Shown here piece by piece: positions 1-6,044 of a stretch of 14,732 nucleotides of DNA. Both the position numbers and the translations under genes were made by a program. How positions within the stretch are numbered: position 1 is the first letter of the stretch; each line of letters opens with the position of its first letter. Source of the DNA: Spirochaetia bacterium (lineage in GTDB: Bacteria; Spirochaetota; UBA12135); the NCBI GenBank assembly GCA_003497555.1, contig DNNS01000026.1, forward strand, positions 943 through 15,674, in the 5' to 3' direction. The notes beneath the pieces are model-generated. The model was given only the letters and a program-made list of their open reading frames with translations. It did no database searches and had not been told where the DNA came from.

Positions 1-484
1 TGTGAATATTGAAAGCCCTGCTGTAATAGCGGCTTTCATCCAGATATTTTTGTATTATAACGGGATCAAAGGGCAGAAAGTATTTATCATATTCAAACGG
101 GCAGTATGATACGTCAGATAGTATATCGTGACTTTGATAAAAAAGTTCATCTCTTTCGCTTCTCAGGTTTGTGATATGAAAATCAAGATGAGGAAATTTT
201 TTTTGCAGAGCTGTATTTATTTTCCCGCAAATTTCATCAGTATTCGTAAGGTATATTGAAATCTCGTTTTTACAGGTTGGATTTACATATGTGCCGCTGC
301 CGTGTATCCTGATTAATATTTTTTTCCGGGCGAGCGTATCAAGCGCCCTGCGTATGGTCAGGGGATTAACCATGTATTTTTTTGCCAGATTTCTTTCCGA
401 AGGTATTTTGTCAGTATACACGCGGGAGTGTATATCATTGAGAATTTTTTTTTCTATGATGCTGTATTTATTAGGCACACTCAT
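1..484 (-). CDS. GntR-family regulator with solute-binding-like effector domain (C-terminus off window)
   Basis: Reading leftward from ATG 484-482, 161 codons are open to the window edge, so the 3' end is missing. Residues about 8-68 are a typical GntR winged helix: IPSERNLAKKY, the recognition helix around NPLTIRRALDTLARK, and the wing HGSGTYV. From about residue 75 the sequence changes to alternating strands and helices (ISIYLTN..., KKFPHLDFHI, ending near KYFLPFDPVIIQKY). This resembles the first lobe of an extracellular solute-binding protein rather than a FadR or UTRA domain, so I infer a sugar-sensing repressor; that part is less certain than the DNA-binding part. A purine-rich AGGGGG lies 5 bases before the ATG. 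An in-frame TTG sits directly upstream and could be an alternative start. It is the last gene of an operon with two tiny ORFs, driven by the promoter at 755-783. Confidence 0.85.
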   Translation of the reverse strand, partial: MSVPNKYSIIEKKILNDIHSRVYTDKIPSERNLAKKYMVNPLTIRRALDTLARKKILIRIHGSGTYVNPTCKNEISIYLTNTDEICGKINTALQKKFPHLDFHITNLRSERDELFYQSHDILSDVSYCPFEYDKYFLPFDPVIIQKYLDESRYYSRAFNIH

Positions 485-584
485 CAATGCCCCCTGTCTT
501 TACAATAGAAACCTGCGTATCCAGGGTTTTGCCCGCAGGGAATAAAAGCTCGGCTTCAGCCACGGAACATACCATGCTGCTCAT
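471..584 (-). CDS. Small ORF (37 aa), overlaps start of the GntR gene
   Basis: ATG at 584-582 opens a 37-residue frame starting MSSMVCSVAEAELLFPAGK and ending in TAA at 473-471. The stop lies 14 bases inside the GntR gene, so the two would be translationally coupled. A GAGGAAAA ribosome-binding sequence lies just upstream of the ATG. The frame also overlaps the end of the preceding small ORF by 29 bases. I do not recognise the peptide. It could be a real small protein, a translated leader controlling GntR synthesis, or the 3' half of an older 70-residue gene split by a frameshift: reading from the upstream ORF into this frame gives a continuous plausible protein. No signal peptide or membrane segment is evident. 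Confidence 0.45.
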   Translation of the reverse strand: MSSMVCSVAEAELLFPAGKTLDTQVSIVKTGGIDECA

Positions 585-675
585 TATAGTTTTCCTCAAG
601 CATTTTGTTCACTAGTTTGACTGTACTTTTTACCCCCGTCTCCACTGTTATCCTGTTTTCCCTGATCAGTCCCAT
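556..675 (-). CDS. Small ORF (39 aa), first in the GntR operon
   Basis: ATG at 675-673 opens a 39-residue frame, MGLIRENRITVETGVKSTV..., ending in TGA at 558-556. It is the first frame after the strong minus-strand promoter, with a leader of about 70 bases and a modest GGTGA sequence before the ATG. The composition is protein-like (charged and polar, with an amphipathic helix-like stretch VKLVNKMLEEN). It overlaps the next small ORF by 29 bases in another frame. I cannot name a family. The overlap chain of two small ORFs into the GntR gene suggests coupling. The alternative is that the two ORFs are fragments of a single broken gene. Confidence 0.4.
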   Translation of the reverse strand: MGLIRENRITVETGVKSTVKLVNKMLEENYNEQHGMFRG

Positions 676-718
676 TTTTTCACCGAAAATTTTATTAAAC
701 TCTATAATTTAATCCTTA

Positions 719-748
719 AAAGTGATTTAATACACCATAAAGCACTTT
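719..748. promoter_or_regulatory. Operator-like inverted repeat at the GntR operon start
   Basis: The arms AAAGTG and CACTTT are separated by 18 bases and lie over the predicted transcription start of the GntR operon. GntR proteins commonly bind inverted repeats close to their own promoters, so this is a candidate operator. The arms are short and the region is AT-rich, so chance is possible. Confidence 0.35.
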
Positions 749-754
749 AAATTA

Positions 755-783
755 ATTATACACAAATTTTTTCATTTTGTCAA
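755..783 (-). promoter_or_regulatory. Sigma70 promoter of the GntR operon
   Basis: On the minus strand, TTGACA (783-778) and TATAAT (760-755) are separated by exactly 17 bases, a full consensus match. Transcription would start near 748 and read leftward through the two small ORFs into the GntR gene. Inverted arms AAAGTG (719-724) and CACTTT (743-748) lie just downstream, at and after the predicted start. They are a possible binding site for autoregulation by the GntR protein; that role is inferred. Confidence 0.8.
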
Positions 784-1020
784 ATTTAATATCAAAATTT
801 TCAGATTTTACCCCTGGTAAACGCACAATTTACTTATTTGCCAGCCAAAAAGGCATTTCACAAATATTAAAAATGAAAACCATGGCTAAATTAACATGGA
901 AACACTAAAGTACGAATTTACTCTGAGACTTTACCACTTTTTCTGGTATAAACCGATTTGTGAACAATAAACATCGTAACTACTCAGATTTAAATTTTTT
1001 TTTCACGCAAGTGTCATGGA

Positions 1021-1036
1021 GTTAAAAATTTTTAAC
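1021..1036. repeat. Perfect 16-bp palindrome
   Basis: The sequence GTTAAAAATTTTTAAC is its own reverse complement. It has no spacer, so it is more like a protein-binding site than a hairpin. It lies about 160 bases upstream of the CsgG-like promoter and about 240 bases from the GntR promoter. No matching second site was found in the window. Confidence 0.5.
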
Positions 1037-1042
1037 CGTAAA

Positions 1043-1130
1043 ATACCGCCCCCCTGATGTCCCGCCACACCGAGAGGCGCCAATATTCTCGACATGGCTT
1101 GCTTGTACATTTGCTGTTCTGCGGTTATTT
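1043..1130. repeat. Dispersed intergenic repeat, copy 1 (diverged)
   Basis: Positions 1089-1130 match the reverse complement of 5147-5188 at 36 of 42 bases without gaps, including an exact 21-base run that contains TTTGCTGTTCTGCGGTTAT. The left boundary is uncertain: ATACCGC at 1043-1049 may be a decayed version of the opposite terminal repeat ATAACCGC, which would give an element of about 86 bases. A T-rich tract follows on the plus strand (to about 1142), as it also does after copy 2. There is no coding capacity. It is probably a small non-autonomous or palindromic intergenic repeat. Confidence 0.7.
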
Positions 1131-1182
1131 TGTTTTTTTTCTTGCTATTTTAAAATTTAAAATCCGAATATATACAAAAAAT

Positions 1183-1211
1183 TTGACATAAAAAAATAAA
1201 TGGTTTATAAT
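1183..1211 (+). promoter_or_regulatory. Sigma70 promoter of the CsgG-like gene
   Basis: TTGACA (1183-1188) and TATAAT (1206-1211) are 17 bases apart, a full consensus match. Transcription would begin near 1217-1218, giving a leader of only about 15 bases that carries the GGAGGA site at 1223-1228. Because the -10 box lies downstream of the ATG at 1200, that ATG cannot be on this transcript. This fixes the start codon at 1233. Confidence 0.85.
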
Positions 1212-1232
1212 GTCCTGAAATTGGAGGAACTT

Positions 1233-1853
1233 ATGCAAAAAACAGGAATATTACTGCTTTTTTTAGCGTACACAATGGGCATGCTCTTTTCCCAAAAAAC
1301 TATCGCGATTATGACTTTCGACGACCCGAAAGTTAAAATCACTGATAAAAAGGGCCGTGAGTCTCAAGATGACAAAGTTGAAGGAACAGGTTCATTAGCT
1401 TCTGATCTTCTGCTTCCGTATTTAATGAAGGTCGGCACTTTCAATGTTCTGGAAAGAGAACAGATCGCAAAAGTCATGAAAGAACAGGAAATGGGCGCTG
1501 CCGGTATGACAAAAGGCGCTGCCGAAATCGGTAATCTTTTAGGCGCTGACTATCTACTCACCGGAAGCGTAACCAAGATAGCCAAAAAATCCGGTATTGG
1601 CGTCAGGGCCAAGGTACCATGTTCAATTCTTGGCTGTATTTTTGGAGGTATTCCCGGTTTGGTTTTTTTACTGCTGCCTGTAAAAGGCTATGAAGCTTTT
1701 ATTTCCGTAAAAATGGTTGACGCCAAAACCGGTGCTTTAAAATGGACAACTACTGAAAAAGCCAATAGAAGCACAATTCAAGACACAATTGACCGTGCCA
1801 TGAGAAATATTTCCCGCGATATGGTAAAAGCTTTTAAGAAAATGAAAGTTTAA
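1233..1853 (+). CDS. CsgG-like exported protein
   Basis: The protein has 206 residues when started at ATG 1233, which follows GGAGGA with normal spacing. The longer frame from 1200 adds 11 residues but overlaps the promoter. Residues 1-20 are a signal peptide (KTGILLLFLAYTMGMLFS) with no lipobox cysteine, so the protein is probably periplasmic or outer-membrane associated. It is not a lipoprotein like classical CsgG. The CsgG-family core is clear: an opening strand TIAIMTFDD (23-31), then FNVLEREQIAKVMKEQ (70-85), the AAEIGNLLGADYLLTGSV stretch (96-113), and VKMVDAKTGALKW (159-171). A 20-residue hydrophobic segment (about 131-150, SILGCIFGG...FLLLPV) interrupts the core, which is unusual. The family is associated with secretion of curli and with assembly of other envelope structures; the substrate here is unknown. 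The gene stands alone and converges on the next cluster. Confidence 0.8.
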   Translation: MQKTGILLLFLAYTMGMLFSQKTIAIMTFDDPKVKITDKKGRESQDDKVEGTGSLASDLLLPYLMKVGTFNVLEREQIAKVMKEQEMGAAGMTKGAAEIGNLLGADYLLTGSVTKIAKKSGIGVRAKVPCSILGCIFGGIPGLVFLLLPVKGYEAFISVKMVDAKTGALKWTTTEKANRSTIQDTIDRAMRNISRDMVKAFKKMKV

Positions 1854-1884
1854 AGCAAAGCTTACATCAACATTTAATTTCCGC

Positions 1885-1928
1885 TTATGCCGGTATGCGT
1901 TAATACTATTTTCCGCGTACCGGCATAA
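1885..1928. terminator. Hairpin between convergent genes (possible bidirectional terminator)
   Basis: The arms at 1885-1899 and 1914-1928 pair over 15 bases with one G-T wobble (core TTATGCCGGTA against TACCGGCATAA) around a 14-base loop. It lies 31 bases after the CsgG-like stop. It also includes the last codons (MPVRGK) and stop of the opposing TPR-like gene. Neither side has a clear run of T, so it is not a textbook intrinsic terminator. It may act as an RNA 3'-end stabiliser or a weak bidirectional terminator. Confidence 0.55.
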
Positions 1929-2817
1929 TAATATCGTAACTCAGAATAATCTCATCAATTTTTATCAAAGCAGAATCTTTAATCTTCACTTCCATTTTAA
2001 AGTTATTTTGACGGGCAGTGTTTACTGCGTTGAAAATATTCGCCAGATAAAATGAGCTGGAGGTTAAAGAAAGAACAATGGGAAGCGTGAGCCTTCTTGC
2101 TTCGGGATTTTTTACCGATAATTCTTTTTTCCACATATAAAAAGTAAGCGCTCCGCTTAATCCGTTTACCAGAAAGGCACGTAGAGCATCGGAATAACGC
2201 TGGTTATATATTTGCCCCAAGCCGGGAATAATCGATAATGCTCCCGATAAAACCGGGTATTTTCTGCGGTAACGCTGGTTTTTTATATCATGAGCAGCAG
2301 TTAAATATTTACTGCGCAATTCCTGGTCAATACAATTTTCAGACAGCCTCTGCATATAAACCGGAATGTATTTTACCGGGGTTTGCTGAATGATATTCAG
2401 CGTTTTAAGAAGCAAAGCGCTGTCGTTATATTGAACATAAACGGGTTCCGCGTTGTTTGCTTTCTGCTCTAAAATTAATTTTCCGCATTCCTCTTCAGAT
2501 TCCCGATATTTTTTCATCTGATAAAGAATTTTTGCCCGCTGATAGCTGATAAAAAGATTAATTTCTTTGCTGTCTGCATAAAGAAATGACAGAGAATCGG
2601 TAAAGAGCAGAGCTTCAGCCGATTTTCCTCCCAGAATATAACAATTTAAAATCTGCAGGCGCAGTTTAAGGATTTCCCCTGGATCTTGTTTTTCATTAAA
2701 CAAACAGCGCGTATATTCCAGATACGCCTCGAAATATTTTTTTTCTTTAAATAAATAATCGGCAAAATCACAAGCTAAACAGCAGGAAAACATAAGGCTT
2801 AAAAATAGAAATTTCAC
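1906..2817 (-). CDS. Exported TPR-like protein with C-terminal GLGQ-type membrane domain
   Basis: The protein has 303 residues. The start is GTG (2817-2815), overlapping the stop of the YidD-domain gene as GTGA, so translation is coupled. Residues 1-16 form a hydrophobic signal (MKFLFLSLMFSCCLAC); cysteines at 12, 13 and 16 make lipidation possible but the lipobox is not canonical. Residues about 17-120 are helical repeats of TPR character (KEKKYFEAYLEYTRCLF, then MKKYRESEEECGKLI). From about 187 comes a hydrophobic domain with the motif PGLGQIYNQRYSDALRAF (198-215), followed by membrane-like segments near 213-228 and 244-263. This matches the DUF5683-type domain often seen in envelope proteins of spirochaetes, Bacteroidetes and related groups. 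The function is unknown. The coupling to YidD hints at membrane-protein insertion or envelope assembly. Confidence 0.75.
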   Translation of the reverse strand: MKFLFLSLMFSCCLACDFADYLFKEKKYFEAYLEYTRCLFNEKQDPGEILKLRLQILNCYILGGKSAEALLFTDSLSFLYADSKEINLFISYQRAKILYQMKKYRESEEECGKLILEQKANNAEPVYVQYNDSALLLKTLNIIQQTPVKYIPVYMQRLSENCIDQELRSKYLTAAHDIKNQRYRRKYPVLSGALSIIPGLGQIYNQRYSDALRAFLVNGLSGALTFYMWKKELSVKNPEARRLTLPIVLSLTSSSFYLANIFNAVNTARQNNFKMEVKIKDSALIKIDEIILSYDIIMPVRGK

Positions 2818-3242
2818 GGTTTTATACTCCTGATTTTATGGAAAATATAATTGTTTTCAGAAATATCATAAAAATAGTATTTCCCGTTTATATCAATAAT
2901 ATTATAATGACGCAGCATGCTCATATTTTCGCGGTACATTATTCTGTCAATGCTCATCATCAGACCCCAGAAAGCTCCGTATTTATGAAGAGAAATAATT
3001 GCATAACGCGAGCAGGTGGGATAACTTGGGCAATTACCATGATTCATGGGATTTTTTAGCAGTTTTTGATAAATTTTAACCAGGAAATAAAGCGATCCGG
3101 CCGCGGGAGAATTATATACAGGCGCCCGGAGATTTGCAGAAGATACTGCTGCCGGTTTCAGATTCCATTCCTGCCATTCCCAGGCATTGCATGGTATAAA
3201 AAAAAGCATACTCGTTATCAGACAGAAAATAAAATTCCGCAT
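2814..3242 (-). CDS. yidD: YidD-domain protein with N-terminal signal peptide
   Basis: The protein has 142 residues, about twice the usual YidD length (70-90). Residues 51-108 carry the YidD signature: LVKIYQKLL (54-62), NCPSYPTCSRYA (70-81), then HKYGAFWGLMMSIDRIMYRE. The two cysteines C71 and C77 of the CxxxPTCS pattern are kept. Family members aid YidC-dependent insertion of membrane proteins from the cytoplasmic face. Here a signal peptide (MRNFIFCLITSMLFFIPCNA) and a 30-residue linker precede the domain, so it may face the periplasm or be membrane-anchored. That would change its job. The C-terminal tail (109-142) is also extra. There is no purine-rich ribosome-binding site upstream. The stop overlaps the GTG of the TPR-like gene, and the GT-C-like gene ends 50 bases upstream, so a three-gene operon is likely. 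Confidence 0.8.
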   Translation of the reverse strand: MRNFIFCLITSMLFFIPCNAWEWQEWNLKPAAVSSANLRAPVYNSPAAGSLYFLVKIYQKLLKNPMNHGNCPSYPTCSRYAIISLHKYGAFWGLMMSIDRIMYRENMSMLRHYNIIDINGKYYFYDISENNYIFHKIRSIKP

Positions 3243-3292
3243 AGAGGTAAAGTACAGAAAACAGTCAGGTTTCTGTTAATCCGTCTGTTTTA

Positions 3293-4966
3293 TTATTTTT
3301 TTCTGAAAAAAGCAATTTTTAAATTATCTTTATCGGAGGAGACCACGGAAATTTTCAGATCCGCCGGAACTTGTCCGGTTATTTCGGGATAGTTCGCCAG
3401 ATTGACAGCAATTGTTTTACCGCTGTATACCTGCCTGAATAATTCCTTTGCGTCCGGCAGGTTATTTTCCCAGTGTATGCCCGAGTATATACTTTTGGGA
3501 TTTTTACAATAATATTGATAGATACCGTCATGGTTATACCGGTATGGGCCGATTTTCCCGAAATAAACAACAGATTCATTGGTTGCGGCAGAACTGCCGA
3601 GCAGGTGAATGGCGCTATAAGTTTCATCTCCGTACAAATCAGTAACGGAAAGCACTTTATTGCTGCCTGCGGTATTCATAATAAAAACAGAAATAATTAT
3701 TACCGGAAGAAGAAAAATATTTCTGTTGCCGTGAGGGTTTTTAAACAGCAATAAAATATACAATGAAGCCGAAACCGGTATAATACTGGCAAAATATTCC
3801 GGCCAGGTTTTACGCAGGGAAAAACCGGTCATAATACAGGCAAAAGCCAACAGATTTAAAATCAGGGACAGTGATTCATTGTCTTTACTATGTATGCGTA
3901 TGCGGAAAAAAGACAGTGCCTGGAAAAAAAACATACTAAAAATAAGTGTAATTAATACCAGCTCCCATATTTGTTTATTTTTTCCGTACAGCAAACCGAA
4001 AAGCATGCTTAAATTTGTACTGATACCGTCGCGAAACAGTAAGGTAAAAAATTGGGGTCCAAAGGAAAATTTTCCGAACATACCCGGATCAGAAAGCATT
4101 TCCAGAATACGCGGAATATAATAAACATTTAAAGCTCTGCTGCAAAAATAATAAAAAAGCCATCCGCCAGACACAGCAATTAATAAATAAACCGCCAGAC
4201 GGAATAACCTGCCGGGAGATTTAAGAAACTGGCAGCGGTACACTGAAAAAAAAGCGAGGAAAATACCCGAAGCCACAACAAAATAAGCAGATGCAATATG
4301 AATAAAAACTGCGGTGATACCAAGAAATGCAGCCAGCAGATAATAACGCCATGTGCCGTCTGCAACTGCTTTTACAGATACAATCATGATAAAAAGATAC
4401 AGAGGCATCAGAAGTCCGCGGGCATTGGGCTGAATATTCCAGAACCAGTAAGCAAAAGTTACGGAAAAAAACAGGGTTCCGGTCAGTGCTTTTCCTTTTG
4501 GCAAGCCGGAAATACGCAGAAGTACATACATGGCCCATAAACCGAAACCTGCAAATATTTTCAGCGGCAAGGCAAAAAAAACAAATAACGATTCGGTATA
4601 CCCGGATGTTCCTGGTATAAAAAAAGCCAATTTTTCCAGCAGAGGCACAAAAATTCCACCGAGTAATGGATATAAAATATGCTGAGGATTGAAGTATAAA
4701 GGATTATTAAGTGCGTGAAAAACATAACGGTAATTGTCTCCGCATGTACCGTAAAAATAATCGGTATAAATAACGGTCTGCATCAAATAGCCGAAAATAT
4801 ACTGAACAATCAGTAAGCCGGCAAGAATTTTAAGAGTGATTTTTTTTTCAAGCACATCGGCGAAAATATTACCTGCCTGATCAATTTTTTTTTTCACCAG
4901 AAAAAAAAATACAGCTAAGAATAGTATGGCTATTATTAAAAAAGGATAATCTTTTATGAACTGCAT
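3293..4966 (-). CDS. Polytopic membrane protein, probably GT-C-type glycosyltransferase
   Basis: The protein has 557 residues with about 10-12 hydrophobic segments between residues 8 and 435 and a soluble C-terminal part of about 120 residues. The layout is that of GT-C membrane glycosyltransferases (ArnT/PMT-like). A first extracytoplasmic loop carries acidic residues (TDYFYGTCGDNYRY, 68-81), and a short NIQPNARG loop (177-184) sits between helices, similar to the conserved mid-helix loop in that group. Such enzymes transfer sugars from lipid-linked donors to substrates outside the inner membrane. I cannot identify the substrate or a closer family, and a plain polytopic protein of unknown function remains possible. 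The start is ATG 4966-4964, with AAGGCGG upstream. It is the first gene of the minus-strand cluster with the YidD and TPR-like genes. Confidence 0.55.
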   Translation of the reverse strand: MQFIKDYPFLIIAILFLAVFFFLVKKKIDQAGNIFADVLEKKITLKILAGLLIVQYIFGYLMQTVIYTDYFYGTCGDNYRYVFHALNNPLYFNPQHILYPLLGGIFVPLLEKLAFFIPGTSGYTESLFVFFALPLKIFAGFGLWAMYVLLRISGLPKGKALTGTLFFSVTFAYWFWNIQPNARGLLMPLYLFIMIVSVKAVADGTWRYYLLAAFLGITAVFIHIASAYFVVASGIFLAFFSVYRCQFLKSPGRLFRLAVYLLIAVSGGWLFYYFCSRALNVYYIPRILEMLSDPGMFGKFSFGPQFFTLLFRDGISTNLSMLFGLLYGKNKQIWELVLITLIFSMFFFQALSFFRIRIHSKDNESLSLILNLLAFACIMTGFSLRKTWPEYFASIIPVSASLYILLLFKNPHGNRNIFLLPVIIISVFIMNTAGSNKVLSVTDLYGDETYSAIHLLGSSAATNESVVYFGKIGPYRYNHDGIYQYYCKNPKSIYSGIHWENNLPDAKELFRQVYSGKTIAVNLANYPEITGQVPADLKISVVSSDKDNLKIAFFRKK

Positions 4967-5148
4967 GATTCCGCCTTCATTTTTTTAATCTATCTTACAA
5001 TAAACAAGATGAATACTCAAGGTACAAATTCCCTCATTTATTGAAATATATAATAGTCCCAGTTTGTTTTTATATACTCTTTTCCGTCCAGGTTTTACAC
5101 AATGTACTGTAAATTTTGGCACAGCGTTTAAGAAAGCACCCGTAATAA
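4967..5148. other. AT-rich spacer upstream of the GT-C-like gene
   Basis: No convincing coding frame is present. On the minus strand a TATTAT sequence (about 5050) could be the -10 box of the GT-C-like operon, but no good -35 partner was seen. The rest is low-complexity AT-rich sequence up to the inverted repeat at 5149. Confidence 0.4.
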
Positions 5149-5256
5149 ATAACCGCAGAACAGCAAACACACAGGCAAGCCACGTAGAAAGGCCGGAGTA
5201 TACTGTACACCGGATTCTCTGCGTGGAAGGCAACGGGTGAAACACTCTGCGGTTAT
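5149..5256. repeat. Long nested inverted repeat, copy 2 of the dispersed repeat
   Basis: Outer arms ATAACCGCAGA (5149-5159) and TCTGCGGTTAT (5246-5256) are perfect inverse copies. Inside them CCACGTAGA (5180-5188) pairs with TCTGCGTGG (5218-5226) with one wobble, and CCGG (5193-5196) with CCGG (5210-5213). The whole 108-base block can fold into one interrupted hairpin. Bases 5147-5188 match the other copy at 1089-1130 in reverse orientation (36 of 42). A T-rich tract (5259-5270) follows on the plus strand, so the unit could also stop transcripts entering the TetR gene. The terminal CTCTGCGGTT pattern resembles short intergenic repeats I recall from diverse bacteria; this has not been searched. 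Confidence 0.75.
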
Positions 5257-5315
5257 ACTTTTTCTTTTTTCATTTAATTTTACAACCTGAGTGGATACGA
5301 AAATTTTATATTTAC

Positions 5316-5344
5316 TTGACAAAGGAATAATATTATTATAATAT
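5316..5344 (+). promoter_or_regulatory. Sigma70 promoter of the TetR-family gene
   Basis: TTGACA at 5316-5321 is followed by overlapping -10 candidates in an AT-rich run: TATAAT at 5337-5342 (spacer 15) and TAATAT at 5339-5344 (spacer 17). Transcription would start near 5349-5351, directly on the palindrome described next. Confidence 0.7.
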
Positions 5345-5377
5345 TAAACAAACGTTTGATTTGAACATGTGTTTAAT
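5343..5377. promoter_or_regulatory. Candidate TetR operator
   Basis: A perfect palindrome CAAACGTTTG (5349-5358) lies at the predicted transcription start. It sits within wider inverted arms ATTAAAC (5343-5349) and GTTTAAT (5371-5377). TetR proteins typically repress their own promoters by binding palindromes in this position. Autoregulation by the encoded protein is inferred from position and symmetry alone. Confidence 0.55.
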
Positions 5378-5398
5378 CTGATTAAAGTAACGGTTTAA

Positions 5399-6037
5399 AT
5401 GGAAAACAGCCAAAATATTCCCAGTAAAAACAAGATACTAGATATTGCATTTGAGCTTTTTGCAGCTAATGGATTTGCCGCCACTTCCATACGGCAGATT
5501 GCAGCCAAAGCTGAAGTCAATCTTGCTATGATCGGCTATTATTTCGGAGGCAAGGAAGGCTTGTACCGGGCAGTTGTAAATTCCCGTATTTCTGAATTTA
5601 ATGAATCAATACTGCAGGAAATCAAATCGGAAAAAAATATTAAAAAACGCGTGGAAATTTTTTCTCATAAATTGATGAATTCCCTGATTTCAACACCGTC
5701 CATACTGACAATTATAACACGGGAACTGGTAAGCGATAACCCGATTGCTTCATATTTTACCGATGAACTGGTTAATAATTTCCGTATAATTTATGATTCG
5801 TTTTTTGACGGAACGGTTTTGGCCGGAAAACTCGGGCGTCCCGGTTCTTCGGATGCCTATGATATTGTTTACAATGTTTTTATGCTGCTGGCGCCGGTTT
5901 ATTTTTATAGTATTGTACGCCCTATAATAGATAATAATATTCTTATCGATGAAACTGAAATTGAAAAATTCCGCAGCAAGCTGAACCAATATCTGGTTGC
6001 TTACGCAGATCGGATGCTTGAAAAATTAAACGCCTGA
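5399..6037 (+). CDS. TetR-family transcriptional regulator (CerR-like C-terminal domain)
   Basis: The protein has 212 residues. Residues 10-57 form a standard TetR DNA-binding domain: KNKILDIAFELFAANGFAATS (helix 1 and turn), IRQIAAKAEVNLAMIGYYFGGKEGLYRAVV (helix-turn-helix, with the conserved YYFGGKEGLY). The C-terminal ligand domain, including the RIIYDSFFDGTVLAGKLG region and an aromatic VYFYSIVRPIID helix, resembles the CerR/CecR (DUF1956) group. Members of that group respond to small hydrophobic compounds, but the ligand here is unknown. The start at ATG 5399 has only a weak AAAGTAAC sequence upstream. A strong promoter and a palindrome upstream suggest self-repression. The large activase/dehydratase gene follows 220 bases downstream in the same direction and is a possible target. 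Confidence 0.88.
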   Translation: MENSQNIPSKNKILDIAFELFAANGFAATSIRQIAAKAEVNLAMIGYYFGGKEGLYRAVVNSRISEFNESILQEIKSEKNIKKRVEIFSHKLMNSLISTPSILTIITRELVSDNPIASYFTDELVNNFRIIYDSFFDGTVLAGKLGRPGSSDAYDIVYNVFMLLAPVYFYSIVRPIIDNNILIDETEIEKFRSKLNQYLVAYADRMLEKLNA

Positions 6038-6044
6038 AAACTGA

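Larger units (their letters stand above)
784..1182. other. Gene-poor spacer between divergent genes
   Basis: Between the minus-strand GntR promoter and the plus-strand CsgG-like promoter I see no credible coding frame on either strand. The stretch is AT-rich with several homopolymer runs. It contains a perfect 16-base palindrome (1021-1036) and a copy of a dispersed repeat (about 1043-1130), both listed separately. Confidence 0.6.

Noticed and set aside
5128..5322. Minus-strand frames over the inverted repeat (64 and 86 codons)
   Set aside because: They are translations of the palindromic repeat, have no ribosome-binding site and no family signature, and one overlaps the TetR promoter.
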